Origin: FEN-1219 sp039933105
GTDB lineage: Bacteria; Pseudomonadota; Gammaproteobacteria; Steroidobacterales; Rariloculaceae
Assembly (NCBI GenBank): GCA_039933105.1
Contig: JBDTOT010000017.1
Coordinates: 1 to 64,000, forward strand
Direction: 5' to 3'
DNA: 64,000 nucleotides
The notes under the pieces were generated by a model that saw only the letters and a program-made list of their open reading frames with translations, was not told the DNA's origin and did no database searches. Positions 9,377 to 18,410 of the stretch are shown here, one piece after another; the stretch's first letter is position 1, and each line of letters begins with the position of its first letter. The position numbers and the translations under genes were made by a program.

Positions 9377-10459
9377 ATGGTCACGTGCTTGTCGCCGAAC
9401 GGTCCGATGGTCCACTCGACCGCGGCGTCGCGTCTGCTGGTCGGTACGATGCGCGGCGTGGCGGTCATCGACTTCGACCGCAAAGCGACCCGCTGGACGG
9501 TCAGCGACGTCACGCTCGCGGGCCGTCACGTGAGTGCGCTGCTGTTCGAGCCGTCGCGCGGCGGCGTGTTTGCCGGCACGCACGGCGAAGGTCTTTTCTT
9601 CAGCCCGGACCGAGGCGAGACATGGACTGCGGCGACGGAAGGGCTGACGCTGCGCAACGTGTTCTCCCTGCAATGCGTGCTGCGCGGCGGAGAAGTGACG
9701 CTGCTCGCGGGAACCGAACCCGTGATGCTGTTCAGCAGCACCGACTACGGGCGATCGTGGCGCGCACATCCCGCCATCGGCGAAATCTCGGGACGCGACA
9801 AGTGGACGTTCCCCGCGCCGCCGCACGTCGCACACCTGAAATCGATCGCGGTTCACCCGGCGGAGCCCGACGTCTATTACGCCTGCATCGAGCAGGGCGC
9901 GCTGCTGAAGTCGATCGATGCGGGCCGTACCTGGCGCGAGATCACCACGTACGTTCACCCAGACGATCGTTGGTATCGCGACATTCACAAAGTGGTGCCT
10001 ACGGTGTCGAACCCCCGGCGCATGTTCATGAGCACTGGCGTCGGGCTCTACCGCAGCGACGACGGCGCGGACTCGTGGCGGAAGTTGACCGGCGGGGATT
10101 TTCCGATTGGCTATCCCGATCACCTGATCGTGTCGCCCCGCGACGAGGAGACGGTCTTCGTCTCCGGCGCGTCCACTTCACCGAACGTGTGGCGTGAGAC
10201 GCATGCCGCGAAGTCCGTCGTGATGTGCACGCGCGACGGCGGTGCGCACTGGGCTAACGCTTCCTCCGGGTTGCCCGTCGGTGGTCGCGCCGCCATCGAG
10301 GCCATGAGCGTGGCGATCGCGGGTGATCGGTACGATCTCTTCGTCGCGAACACCGACGGCCAGGTCTATACGAGCGGCGACGAGGGCGCCAGCTGGCAAC
10401 TCATCGCGACGGGTCTCGCGCCGGTTTCGAAGTCCGTGCACGCGAAGTACCTCACCTAG
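9377..10459 (+). CDS. BNR/Asp-box repeat beta-propeller protein
   Basis: 360 residues without a clear signal peptide. It contains Asp-box repeats (S-x-D-x-G-x-T/S-W): FFSPDRGETW, LFSSTDYGRSW, LLKSIDAGRTW, LYRSDDGADSW, MCTRDGGAHW and VYTSGDEGASW. Six or more spaced copies point to a six- or seven-bladed propeller like sialidases, VPS10 or photosystem-assembly YCF48 proteins. No sialidase catalytic triad was identified, so it may be a sensor or scaffold. GGGGGAGA precedes the ATG. It sits between the LigJ-like gene and the LysR gene on the same strand with short gaps, so it is probably co-transcribed with the ring-cleavage genes; why is unclear. Confidence 0.78.
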   Translation: MVTCLSPNGPMVHSTAASRLLVGTMRGVAVIDFDRKATRWTVSDVTLAGRHVSALLFEPSRGGVFAGTHGEGLFFSPDRGETWTAATEGLTLRNVFSLQCVLRGGEVTLLAGTEPVMLFSSTDYGRSWRAHPAIGEISGRDKWTFPAPPHVAHLKSIAVHPAEPDVYYACIEQGALLKSIDAGRTWREITTYVHPDDRWYRDIHKVVPTVSNPRRMFMSTGVGLYRSDDGADSWRKLTGGDFPIGYPDHLIVSPRDEETVFVSGASTSPNVWRETHAAKSVVMCTRDGGAHWANASSGLPVGGRAAIEAMSVAIAGDRYDLFVANTDGQVYTSGDEGASWQLIATGLAPVSKSVHAKYLT

Positions 10460-10463
10460 CGCC

Positions 10464-11420
10464 GTGTCGTCAGCGCCCCGACAACCCAAGCGATCGCGCA
10501 CGCGCACGCGGTTTCGTGAGCTCAATCCATCACGATTCAACTTCGTGACGCTCGCCTTGATCTCGAGCGTCGTTCGCGCGGGCAGCATCTCCGCCGGCGC
10601 CAAAGGGATGAACCTGGCGCTCGCTGCCGCGAGCAAGAGGATTGCCGACTTCGAGAGTTACGTGGGTGTCGCGATATTCTCGCGGCTGCCCCAGGGCGTG
10701 GAGCTCACCGACGCCGGTCGGTCGATCTTTCACAACATCCTGAGCATCCTCGAGAACGTCGAGCAGCTGCATCGCAACATAGAAGATATAGGTGCGGGCG
10801 GCCGCAGCCACGTGCGGATCTGGGTGAGCCCGGCCGCCATCGGTGAGGGAATTCCGGAGGAACTCTCGAGCTTCCTGCAGACGCACAAGGACGTCACGGT
10901 GGAGCTCGAGGAGCGCGACAGCTCCGAGATTATCAAGGCCGTGCGCGAGAACCGCGCCGACATCGGTATTTTCGTCGACGCGATGAACAGCAACGGGCTG
11001 CAGACGCGCGTCTACTGCGAGGAAGAGCTCGTCGTGATTGTGCCGGCGGACCATCCGCTGGCGAAGTCGAGTGCCACGACGCTGGCGGAGGCGTTGACCT
11101 ACGATTTCGTGGGCCTGCAGTCCGGCACGCCACTCGCCGCGCGCGTCGACTACGAGAGCAGCCGGCTTGGCAGGACGCCGAACTTCAAGATCCAGGTTCG
11201 CGGTGTGGAAACGCTGTGCAGGATGGTCGCCGCGGGATTAGGCATCGGCATCGTTCCCGAGGCCGCCGCGAAGCGCTACCTCGACCGTATGGGGCTTCGC
11301 AGCGTAGCCATCAACGAAGCGTGGGCGAAGCGCTGTCTGTTCCTGGGCTACCGGGACGAGGCGACACTGCGCCACGCGGCCCGGCTGCTCGTGCTTTATC
11401 TCGGCCGCGACCGGGGATGA
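10464..11420 (+). CDS. LysR-type transcriptional regulator
   Basis: 318 residues from a GTG located 4 bases after the upstream stop. The N-terminal winged helix-turn-helix spans about residues 20-80 (NFVTLALISSVVRAGSI, AAASKRIADFES, LPQGVELTDAGR), followed by the linker helix and a two-lobe co-inducer domain (about 100-310). LysR regulators of aromatic catabolism usually sense a pathway intermediate. It lies at the end of the LigB-like/LigJ-like/BNR run and before the Rieske oxygenase at 11560, so either group could be its target. No operator with a clear T-N11-A dyad was identified. Confidence 0.88.
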   Translation: MSSAPRQPKRSRTRTRFRELNPSRFNFVTLALISSVVRAGSISAGAKGMNLALAAASKRIADFESYVGVAIFSRLPQGVELTDAGRSIFHNILSILENVEQLHRNIEDIGAGGRSHVRIWVSPAAIGEGIPEELSSFLQTHKDVTVELEERDSSEIIKAVRENRADIGIFVDAMNSNGLQTRVYCEEELVVIVPADHPLAKSSATTLAEALTYDFVGLQSGTPLAARVDYESSRLGRTPNFKIQVRGVETLCRMVAAGLGIGIVPEAAAKRYLDRMGLRSVAINEAWAKRCLFLGYRDEATLRHAARLLVLYLGRDRG

Positions 11421-11468
11421 GCTCATGCGGTTTCGCAGCGCGCGAAGCGCGCTCCTCGAATCGCGGCG

Positions 11469-11487
11469 ACCGCGCCGCGGGCGCGGT
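11469..11487 (+). terminator. GC-rich hairpin after the LysR gene, possible terminator
   Basis: A perfect 8-bp inverted repeat (ACCGCGCC / GGCGCGGT, 3-base loop) lies 48 bases after the LysR stop and is followed by GGTAGCC and then TTTT. The spacer before the T-run is longer than in a standard intrinsic terminator, so termination here is only possible. Confidence 0.35.
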
Positions 11488-11559
11488 GGTAGCCTTTTAC
11501 GCTGGCCGTGGCTCCGTTGCTGCGGCCGCCTCGTGAGCCCGTAGAGGACGGACGCGGAC

Positions 11560-12963
11560 ATGCTGACCCAGGAAGAGAACGAGCTCCTCACGCGCGTAGG
11601 CCCCGGCACTCCGTGCGGCGAACTCATGCGCCGGTATTGGCATCCGCTCTATCCCGAGGCCTTGCTGCGCGAGAACCCGGTACGCAAGGTACGCATTCTC
11701 TGCGAGGACCTGACGCTGTTCCGCGACCGCAGCGGCAAGCTCGGCCTCGTTGCGGAGCGCTGCGCGCATCGCAGCGTGAGCCTGCATCTCGGCATTCCCG
11801 ACGAGCGCGGTTTGCGCTGCTGCTATCACGGCTGGTTGTACGACGCGCAAGGCCGTTGTCTCGACCAGCCGCTCGAACCGCCGGCGCAGCAGCTCAAGGA
11901 CAAGATAAAGATCACGGCGTATCCGGTGCAGGAGATGGGCGGCCTCATCTGGGCGTATCTCGGTCCCGCGCCGGCCCCGCTGTTGCCGCGCTGGAACCTG
12001 TTCGTGCGCCCGGATGGGTTCCGCCAGATCCTTGCGCACCAGTTGCCGTGCAACTGGCTGCAAAGCATGGAGAACCGGGGCGACCTCGGCCACTCGGTCT
12101 ATCTGCACGGTGCAACGTTCAGATATGCGCGCGAGCGCAAGGGGCTGCCGCACGAGGATCCGAGCGCGCGTTACAACGCGACGGGGGCTGATTTCGATGC
12201 GATGCGCGCTCGCGGCGCATACGTGAAGTGGAAGCCCATCTACAACGAGTTCGGCTTCACGAAGGGCAGCATGGAGTCCGACAAGAGCGAGGACTCGCGC
12301 AGCTGGACCATTGGGCAGAATCCGATCCTGTTTCCGTATCTCCTGGCGTTCGGTCCGCAGGAAGGGGATACGCGCATTCGCCGGCTTTACCAGATCGGCG
12401 TGCCGATCGACGACACGCACACCTGGCATCTGCAGTATTGCTGCTATGTATTTCCGAACGGCGTGGACGTGCCGAAGCAGGACGCGATCCCGTATCGCGA
12501 ACTGCCGATCGTCGACGAGCGCGGCGAGCTGATCATGGACTACGTGCTCGCCCAGGACATGGCCGCGTGGTACCAGCAGGGCGAGATCACGGATCGCACG
12601 CAGGAGAATCTGGGCTACAGCGACCGTCTGATCGTTGCGTACCGGCAGATGCTGCGCAAGCAGATCGACATCGTGCGCGGCGGCAGTGAGCCCATGAACG
12701 TGTTCCGGGATCCCACGAAGATCGAAAGCCCGGAGCTGCGCATTCCGGGCAACGAGAAGGGCGGCACCGCGCCGACGCGCAGCACCGTGCTCGGCCGTTC
12801 GATTCGCTACCGCGACGCTTATCACAAGCAGGGGCCCGACGGGCAGCTCTACATCGACGAGGACGTCGACGGCTTCTGTCCCGATCGCGAGCTGATTCTC
12901 GAGCTCTATCGGCAGGCCGAGAAAGTGCAGACTGCCCGTGCGAGCGGTGCCGGCGCCGAGTGA
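11560..12963 (+). CDS. Rieske non-heme iron aromatic oxygenase, alpha subunit (phthalate-4,5-dioxygenase-like)
   Basis: 467 residues. The Rieske [2Fe-2S] motif is C68-A-H70 and C87-x2-H90, spaced as usual. The mononuclear iron site is D175-x2-H178-x4-H183 in ENRGDLGHSVYLH. The layout, with a single long alpha subunit and no beta subunit nearby, fits the phthalate/vanillate/carnitine-type oxygenases. These use electrons from a separate reductase, which is not in this neighbourhood. The C-terminal part (VDVPKQDAIPYREL onward) also resembles phthalate 4,5-dioxygenase oxygenases. The product would be a dihydrodiol or demethylated aromatic that could feed protocatechuate. Its 3' end overlaps the aldo/keto reductase gene by 26 bases, which suggests coupled expression. 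Confidence 0.88.
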   Translation: MLTQEENELLTRVGPGTPCGELMRRYWHPLYPEALLRENPVRKVRILCEDLTLFRDRSGKLGLVAERCAHRSVSLHLGIPDERGLRCCYHGWLYDAQGRCLDQPLEPPAQQLKDKIKITAYPVQEMGGLIWAYLGPAPAPLLPRWNLFVRPDGFRQILAHQLPCNWLQSMENRGDLGHSVYLHGATFRYARERKGLPHEDPSARYNATGADFDAMRARGAYVKWKPIYNEFGFTKGSMESDKSEDSRSWTIGQNPILFPYLLAFGPQEGDTRIRRLYQIGVPIDDTHTWHLQYCCYVFPNGVDVPKQDAIPYRELPIVDERGELIMDYVLAQDMAAWYQQGEITDRTQENLGYSDRLIVAYRQMLRKQIDIVRGGSEPMNVFRDPTKIESPELRIPGNEKGGTAPTRSTVLGRSIRYRDAYHKQGPDGQLYIDEDVDGFCPDRELILELYRQAEKVQTARASGAGAE

Positions 12964-13972
12964 GCATCTCGCCGTGGGCCGGCGCGTCATGGGGCGCACC
13001 GGTCTCTCCATTTCTGAAATCGGCTTTGGCTGTGGACCCACGGCGGGCCTCATTGCCGCAGGACAACGCGACGCACAACGCTCGGCCGTGCAGCGAGCGC
13101 TCGAGCTTGGCATCGATTACTTCGACACGGCGCCGCTTTACGCCGCCGGCGAGTCCGAGCGCAATCTCGGCGCGGTGTTGAACGACCTCGGCGCAACGCC
13201 GCAAGTCGCCACGAAGGTGGCGCTCGAGCAGGCTGATTTCGGCGACCTCCGGGGCGCGATCCTGAGATCCGTGGAAGGCAGCCTCGCGCGCCTCAAGCTG
13301 CCGCGCATCGCCGTGCTGCACCTGCACAATCGCGTGGGCACGGCGCGTGCCGCGACGGCCGAGTTCGGTTCGGGCGCACAGCTGCGCGTCGACGACGTGC
13401 TCGGTGCACGCGGTGTCGCCGAGACCTTCGCGAGCCTGCGCTCGCAGGGCGTTATCGAGAGCTTCGGCTGCTCAGCCTACGGCGGCGACATGGCGGCCGT
13501 GGCGCAGGTCGTCGACAGCGGCGCGTTCGACTGTATCCAGGTGCACTACAGCGTGTTGAACACCAGCGCGTGGCAGCCCGCTCCGCAGGGCGCAAGGCTT
13601 CGTGACTACCACGGCATCGCGGCGCGTGCCGCCGCGGCCGGCATGGGCGTGATAGCGTTACGGGTACTCGAGGCGGGCCTGCTCACCGATCGCCCTCCGA
13701 CGGCACCCAGGGTCAAGGCCGGCGGCGAAGCGAGCCTCGCAGAGCGCGACTCTCTCGCCGCGCGGCTCGATCGCGAGCCGCTCAGCGATGTCGCGTTGCG
13801 CTTCGCGTTGTCGCGACCCGAGGTGACCAGCGCGCTGATCGGCTTCTCGAGCGTGGCGCAGGTCGAAGCGGCCGCCGCGTGTGCCGCGAAAGGCACGCTG
13901 GCGCCGTCGTTGCAGTCGAAGATAGAAACGTGGCGAGCCGAGACGTTCGGCGAGCCTTCGAGTCGCAAGTAA
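12938..13972 (+). CDS. Aldo/keto reductase
   Basis: 344-residue NAD(P)H-dependent TIM-barrel oxidoreductase. GRTGLSISEIGFG opens the fold, and IDYFDTAPLY holds the catalytic Asp and Tyr. The Lys is in VATKVAL and the active-site His in VLHLHNRVG. The C-terminal cofactor segment includes VTSALIGFSSV. GTG at 12938 is inside the Rieske gene; an in-frame alternative GTG at 12974 (reading VGRRVMG) is possible. Being overlapped with the oxygenase, it may act on the dihydroxylated or aldehyde product as a dehydrogenase. A second, less related member is at 30239. Confidence 0.85.
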   Translation: MRAVPAPSEHLAVGRRVMGRTGLSISEIGFGCGPTAGLIAAGQRDAQRSAVQRALELGIDYFDTAPLYAAGESERNLGAVLNDLGATPQVATKVALEQADFGDLRGAILRSVEGSLARLKLPRIAVLHLHNRVGTARAATAEFGSGAQLRVDDVLGARGVAETFASLRSQGVIESFGCSAYGGDMAAVAQVVDSGAFDCIQVHYSVLNTSAWQPAPQGARLRDYHGIAARAAAAGMGVIALRVLEAGLLTDRPPTAPRVKAGGEASLAERDSLAARLDREPLSDVALRFALSRPEVTSALIGFSSVAQVEAAAACAAKGTLAPSLQSKIETWRAETFGEPSSRK

Positions 13973-13986
13973 GAGTTGGGGGACAC

Positions 13987-14790
13987 ATGAAAAACATTCT
14001 GCTGGTATTGATGACACTGTTCGTTGCGCCGGCGTTTGCGCAGAACGCCGACGCCGTGCGCGGCGGCTGGGTGGCCGACATCGGCGGCGTGCGCCATATC
14101 TATATGCTCACGGTGCGCGGCACGGCCGTCATGGGCACGTACTGCACCGACTGCGGCGACGTCGCGAATCTCGCGTTGATCGAGAACGGTGTGCTCGCGG
14201 CCGATGGGCTCAAGTTCGAGATCGTGAATCCCGGGCCCACGGCCTACCACGACACCGTCACGGCGAAGCTCGTGGGCGACCAGCTCGAGATCATGCGGCA
14301 GCGCCAGGGCGCAAGCGGCGCGCCGACGAAGGTGGCGCTGCACCGCTCGACCGGCAAGCCCGCCGCGCCGCCACCGCCCCCTCCCGGAGGCCCACCGCCG
14401 CCGAAGCCCGCCTACGTGTCGCCGGGTCCGGCGGAAACGCTCACGCCTGCCAAGGTGGCCGGCCTCTGGATGTTCGGCGAAGGGCCCGGCAAGCAGCACT
14501 TCATGTTCAAAGCCAACGGGTCCGAGCTGTTCGGTCTCGCGTGCGGCCCCTGCGACGACTCGACCAACATGGCGCCGCTCGACCGCATGTCGATCGACGG
14601 CACGACGCTGCGGTTCAGCATCGTGCACGAGAACAACGCGAAGGCCTTCTACGACAAGGGGCCGTTCAGCAACGACGCGCGTGCCAACATCTCGCAGAAC
14701 GAGCTGCACATGTGGGCGATCCCGAGCTACCAGCCGCCGAGCTCCAAGCCGATCGAGATCACGATGCTGGGCCCGATCCGGGGCTACTGA
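13987..14790 (+). CDS. Secreted protein of unknown function with proline-rich linker
   Basis: 267 residues with a clear signal peptide (MKNILLVLMTLFVAPAFAQ). Two similar domains are joined by a proline-rich linker around residues 120-140. Each half carries a short Cys pair: GTYCTDCGD near residue 55 and LACGPCDD near 183. The halves look like a duplicated domain (WVADIGGVRHIYMLTVRG against WMFGEGPGKQHFMFKANG). I do not recognise the family. The paired cysteines might bind a metal or form disulfides in the periplasm. It is co-directional with the aldo/keto reductase, 14 bases downstream, with GGGGGACAC before the ATG. Confidence 0.6.
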   Translation: MKNILLVLMTLFVAPAFAQNADAVRGGWVADIGGVRHIYMLTVRGTAVMGTYCTDCGDVANLALIENGVLAADGLKFEIVNPGPTAYHDTVTAKLVGDQLEIMRQRQGASGAPTKVALHRSTGKPAAPPPPPPGGPPPPKPAYVSPGPAETLTPAKVAGLWMFGEGPGKQHFMFKANGSELFGLACGPCDDSTNMAPLDRMSIDGTTLRFSIVHENNAKAFYDKGPFSNDARANISQNELHMWAIPSYQPPSSKPIEITMLGPIRGY

Positions 14791-14809
14791 ACCGACTTGG
14801 TATTTGCGA

Positions 14810-14837
14810 CGGCTCGTTCTGGCTTCAGAACGAGCCG
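14810..14837. terminator. Perfect 11-bp hairpin between convergent genes
   Basis: CGGCTCGTTCT and its exact complement AGAACGAGCCG are separated by GGCTTC. The structure lies between the secreted-protein gene ending at 14790 and the convergent SnoaL gene, whose stop codon (14825-14827) falls inside the hairpin. No T-run follows on either strand, so it is a candidate bidirectional terminator or a 3' RNA stabiliser. Confidence 0.55.
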
Positions 14838-15316
14838 TTCGCGTGCAGCCATTGGTCCTTCGGCGGCACGGGCATGTACGCGTCCCAGTGTTCGACGATG
14901 AGCCCGTTTTGGACGCGATAGATGTCCATGATGATGTTGCCGAGGTCGTTCGGGTCGTCAGGATGAAAGCGCTCGTGCGTGTGCACCACGACGAGATCGC
15001 CGTCGGCGACGGTGCGCTTGATGTCCGAGCGGAACGTTGGGTTCTCGGCGAAGCGCGCTTTGAACGCGCCGCGGATGAACTCCTTGCCGTCGGGCGCGCG
15101 CACGTTGTGCTGCCTGTAGTGGGGGTCGATGTACTCGAGCGCTTCGTCCACCTTGTGGTCGTTCATAAGCAGGTTGTACATCGTCACGACCACGCGGCGG
15201 TTGGCTTCCTCCGTCCTGGCCTTCTTGAGCGCGTCGGCCGCTTCGTCGGCGCGTACGCCGGCAGCACCGATGCCGAGCATCGCCACTCCGATCGCAATCG
15301 CAACGGCGCGTTTCAT
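14825..15316 (-). CDS. Secreted SnoaL-like (NTF2-fold) protein
   Basis: 163 residues with a signal peptide (MKRAVAIAIGVAMLGIGAAG, cleavage near VRADEA). One SnoaL-like domain fills the rest. It has the DPHYRQHN motif, VHTHERFHPDD and the closing strand IYRVQNGLIVEHWDAYMPVP, the same pattern as the two repeats of 4851-5876. Its ATG overlaps the stop of the upstream MetE-like gene (ATGA), so the two are translationally coupled. The NTF2 pocket with conserved His and Asp may bind a small organic ligand or act as an isomerase; no substrate can be named. Confidence 0.78.
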   Translation of the reverse strand: MKRAVAIAIGVAMLGIGAAGVRADEAADALKKARTEEANRRVVVTMYNLLMNDHKVDEALEYIDPHYRQHNVRAPDGKEFIRGAFKARFAENPTFRSDIKRTVADGDLVVVHTHERFHPDDPNDLGNIIMDIYRVQNGLIVEHWDAYMPVPPKDQWLHANGSF

Positions 15317-16356
15317 GGATGTTGTCCGAGCTCGCGACGCACGATGTTCGTGCCTTCCACCATCGACTTCAACTTCGCATCGGCGACTTCGCGAGGCAGA
15401 TACTTCATGCCGCAATCGGGCGCGATGACGAGGTCCTTCGCGTCCACGAATGGAAGGGCGCGGCGGATGCGCGCGGCCACCGTCGCCGGCGTTTCGACCG
15501 CCATATCGCTGAGATCGATGACGCCCAGGATCACCTTCTTGTCAGGCAGTTGGGCCAGCACCGAGCAATCGAGATTCGACTGCGCGGTCTCGATCGACAC
15601 CTGCCGGCAGCGGCAAGACCTAAGCTCGCCGAGGAACGAGTAGGCCTCGGGCCGCTCGTGGATGATGGCGGCGTAGCCGAAGCACAGATGCACGGCGGTG
15701 GCGCCGGTGATGCCATCGAGCGCGCTATCGAGCGCCTTCAGTCCGTACTGCCGTGCGTCGTTCGGCCGCGCCTGCAGATACGGCTCGTCGATCTGTACGA
15801 CGTCCGCGCCGGCGGCGAAGAGATCGCGAATCTCCTGGTTCACGGCGATGGCGTAGTCCATGGCGGCCGCTTCCCGGCTGCCGCCGTACGCATCGATCTG
15901 GGCCTGCTGTGACATCGTGAACGGTCCCGGCAGCGTGATCTTCACCTTGCGATCGGTGTGGCGTTTCAGGAACTCGAGATCTTTTACCGCCACCGCGTGC
16001 TTGCGGCGAATCCGCCCCGCGACGCGCGGGACCGGATTCGGATGGCCGCTGCGATCGAGTGCCGTGCCGGGGTTGTCGATGTCGACGCCTTCGAGCGCCG
16101 TGGCGAAATGATTCGAGTAGCTCTCGCGACGAATCTCGCCATCCGTGATGATGTCGAGGCCTGCGTCCTCCTGCGCCTTGATCGCGACGAGCGTGGCGTC
16201 GTCCTGCGCTTCGACCAGAAACTGCGCAGGGATGCGCCACAACTCCCGGGCGCGGACGCGCGGCGGAAAACGCCCGGCGAGCTTCTGTCTGTCGATGAGC
16301 CAGTGAGGTTGCGGATAGCTGCCTACGAGCGTGGTGGGCAACAGCGTGTTCGTCAT
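15313..16356 (-). CDS. MetE C-terminal-like methyltransferase (stand-alone)
   Basis: 347 residues, single MetE-C barrel. It begins with VGSYPQPHWL, and DGEIRRESY is the substrate-side motif. Zinc ligands are His-x-Cys in AVHLCFGYA, Glu in VSIETAQSN and Cys in VIAPDCGM. A run of three cysteines near the second ligand strand (RSCRCRQ) is unusual. It lacks the N-terminal half of MetE, so it probably does not make methionine from methyl-folate alone. It is coupled to the SnoaL gene by a 4-base overlap and divergent from the RraA-like gene at 16521. Related stand-alone proteins act on methylated thiols or coenzyme M adducts; here a methyl acceptor for demethylated aromatics is only a guess. Confidence 0.8.
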   Translation of the reverse strand: MTNTLLPTTLVGSYPQPHWLIDRQKLAGRFPPRVRARELWRIPAQFLVEAQDDATLVAIKAQEDAGLDIITDGEIRRESYSNHFATALEGVDIDNPGTALDRSGHPNPVPRVAGRIRRKHAVAVKDLEFLKRHTDRKVKITLPGPFTMSQQAQIDAYGGSREAAAMDYAIAVNQEIRDLFAAGADVVQIDEPYLQARPNDARQYGLKALDSALDGITGATAVHLCFGYAAIIHERPEAYSFLGELRSCRCRQVSIETAQSNLDCSVLAQLPDKKVILGVIDLSDMAVETPATVAARIRRALPFVDAKDLVIAPDCGMKYLPREVADAKLKSMVEGTNIVRRELGQHP

Positions 16357-16520
16357 CGAGCACTCCTGGCGGTAACGCCTCGCGGATGCAGAAACCTACA
16401 GCGGCAGTGCGGTTGCCACACAGCCGCGATCCGCGAAATGGGCTTCGCTTGCCGCGAAGGTGCGCGCGCAAGCCGCTCGAGCGGCCATAATCCGCGCAAC
16501 TGACAGGGGAGTGTGGATCG

Positions 16521-17192
16521 ATGGTGAGTCAAACGAGTGAGCGCGACTGGATCGAACGCCTGCGCGCGTTCGATGTCTGCACGATCTCCGACGCGCTCGA
16601 CCGGTTGAAGCTCCCCGGCGTGGTCCCCGGCCTCCCGCAGCGCTCGGGCGACGGGCGCATCGCGGGCACGGTGATTACCGTGCGCCTCGGAACCGGGGAA
16701 CCGCCGCCGGGACCGCCGCGGCATCTGTGCGCCGCCGCGATCGAAGCGGCCGACGACCGCTCTGTGATCGTGATCGAGCAACGCGCGGGCGTCGAGGCTG
16801 GCTGCTGGGGCGGGCTGCTGACGCTCGCGGCGCGCGCGAGACAGGTCGCGGGTGTCGTCGCGGAAGGGCTGCTGCGCGACGTCGACGAGGCCCGTGCGCT
16901 CGGCTTTCCCGTGTTTTCGCGCGGGCTCACGGCGCGGACCGCGCGTGGCAGGATCGTCGAAAAGGCGACGGGCGTGCCGGTGACCATTGGCGACGTGCCG
17001 GTCGACACCGGCGATTTCGTCGTGGCCGACGGCAGCGGTGTGGCGTTCGTGCGCCGTGCCGACATCGAAGCGGTGCTGGCCGCAGCCGATGCCATCGCCG
17101 CACGCGAGGCCGCGATGGCGAGCGCGCTGAAGTCGGGCGCGCGAGTGAGCGAGGTGCTCGGCGGTAACTACGAGCACATGCTGAAGCCGTGA
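16521..17192 (+). CDS. RraA-like family protein, candidate CHA aldolase / oxaloacetate decarboxylase
   Basis: 223-residue RraA fold with TISDALDRL at the start, the GGLLTLAA helix and GLLRDVDEARAL, where the Arg-Asp pair occupies the substrate/Mg position of LigK-type class II aldolases. VTIGDVPVDTGDFVVADGSGV is the typical C-terminal closing strand. Known members cleave 4-carboxy-4-hydroxy-2-oxoadipate or decarboxylate oxaloacetate. The loop before LLRD is GVVAEG, less typical than GTVIDG in the paralogue at 1941-2597. It stands alone between two convergent or divergent partners. Confidence 0.75.
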   Translation: MVSQTSERDWIERLRAFDVCTISDALDRLKLPGVVPGLPQRSGDGRIAGTVITVRLGTGEPPPGPPRHLCAAAIEAADDRSVIVIEQRAGVEAGCWGGLLTLAARARQVAGVVAEGLLRDVDEARALGFPVFSRGLTARTARGRIVEKATGVPVTIGDVPVDTGDFVVADGSGVAFVRRADIEAVLAAADAIAAREAAMASALKSGARVSEVLGGNYEHMLKP

Positions 17193-17213
17193 CGTCGGAC
17201 TGCGCCTGGCCGG

Positions 17214-18410
17214 CTACACGCGCGAGTTGGGGCTCGGCGGAAGCCCTAAGCTGGCGCGGGCGAAGTCATTGACCGCGTCGTCCCAGCCGAATGCCACGTG
17301 GGCGCCCGCGGCGTTGAGATCCCGCCACACGCGTTGCAGCGCTTCGCCGTCGTAGATGGCGCTGCCGCCGGCGGATTCGAACAGGCTGTTCACGGCATGC
17401 CGGCAGCGGCCGACCGCAAACGCGAGATCGCGGCGGAGTCGGGCGCGCGCCAGCAGATCGAGCTCGGCCGGAGCGCCGACACCGTCGAGCAAAGCGCTGT
17501 CCGCGAGGATGAGCGCGACGCTCGCATCGATCTCCGCCGCAGCGGAGGCGATGCGCGCGAACAGCGGCCCTCTCTCCGCGATCTGCTCGGCTCGTAAGTC
17601 GCGCAGCTTGCTTGTGCTGCTGGCGGCGAACGTGGCGTACGCGCCCCGCGCCATGCCGAGAGGCGCGCCCACCAGGCACCATGCGGCACCGACGGAGAAC
17701 GGCACGCGGAGCGTGCGCGTGTCGGAATGTAATTGCGCTCCCGGCGACGTGCCGCGCGCGAGATCTGCCATCGCGCACGATCGATGCTCGGGAATGAATG
17801 CCTCGGCGATGTTCACGGTGCGGCTGCCGGTGCCGCGCATGCCGAAGGTGTACCAGTCGTCGACCACTTCGATGTCCGACTTCGGCACCAACACCATGCG
17901 GGCTTCCGGTGGTCCGCTCCCCCGATCCACCGTCACGCCGAGCAGCACCCAGTCGGCGTGATCGATGCCGCTCGAAAACCGGCCGCGGCCGTTCGTAAGT
18001 CGGTAACCACCGTCTGCGGCTTTTACCTCGGCCGGGTAGCGGAAGATGGAGGCGGTCAGCGTGCGCGGATCCGCAAAGACCTCGGCCTGCGCCTGTTCGG
18101 GCAGCAAGGCAACGCACCAGTTGTGGCCGGCCAGCACGCAGTAGACCCAGCCGCTCGAGCCGCAGGCGGCCGCGACCTCGGCGCCCGTCGAGACCAGCTC
18201 CGTGAACCCGAGCCCGGCTCCGCCGAACTTGCGCGGAACCATGAGCTGGAATAGCCCTGATCGGTGCAAGTCTTCGATGGTGTCTTCCGGGACCTTGCGA
18301 AGGGTGTCGCATTGAGCGGCCCGTTCGCGCAGTGCCGGTCCGAGCGAGCGAGCCGCCGCCAGTGCGGCGGCGGCGGTGAGCGGCGGGGCAGCGGCAGTAA
18401 GACGTTTCAT
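17214..18410 (-). CDS. Acyl-CoA dehydrogenase-fold flavoprotein (HsaA/HpaB-like two-component monooxygenase)
   Basis: 398 residues with the three-part acyl-CoA dehydrogenase fold: N-terminal helices (to about 130), beta domain and C-terminal helical bundle. VPRKFGGAGLGFTELV and FTYGMRGTGS-like DWYTFGMRGTGSRTV are characteristic of the class D flavin monooxygenases (HsaA, C2-HpaH, DszC) rather than true acyl-CoA dehydrogenases; the catalytic Glu of the latter is not seen. Such enzymes ortho-hydroxylate phenols with FMNH2 from a separate reductase. No reductase is adjacent. A role in making a catechol for the ring-cleavage enzymes in this window is plausible. Confidence 0.78.
   Translation of the reverse strand: MKRLTAAAPPLTAAAALAAARSLGPALRERAAQCDTLRKVPEDTIEDLHRSGLFQLMVPRKFGGAGLGFTELVSTGAEVAAACGSSGWVYCVLAGHNWCVALLPEQAQAEVFADPRTLTASIFRYPAEVKAADGGYRLTNGRGRFSSGIDHADWVLLGVTVDRGSGPPEARMVLVPKSDIEVVDDWYTFGMRGTGSRTVNIAEAFIPEHRSCAMADLARGTSPGAQLHSDTRTLRVPFSVGAAWCLVGAPLGMARGAYATFAASSTSKLRDLRAEQIAERGPLFARIASAAAEIDASVALILADSALLDGVGAPAELDLLARARLRRDLAFAVGRCRHAVNSLFESAGGSAIYDGEALQRVWRDLNAAGAHVAFGWDDAVNDFARASLGLPPSPNSRV

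Noticed and set aside
11497..13113. 538-codon antisense frame opposite the Rieske oxygenase
   Set aside because: The plus strand contains intact Rieske and iron motifs; the antisense product has no motif.
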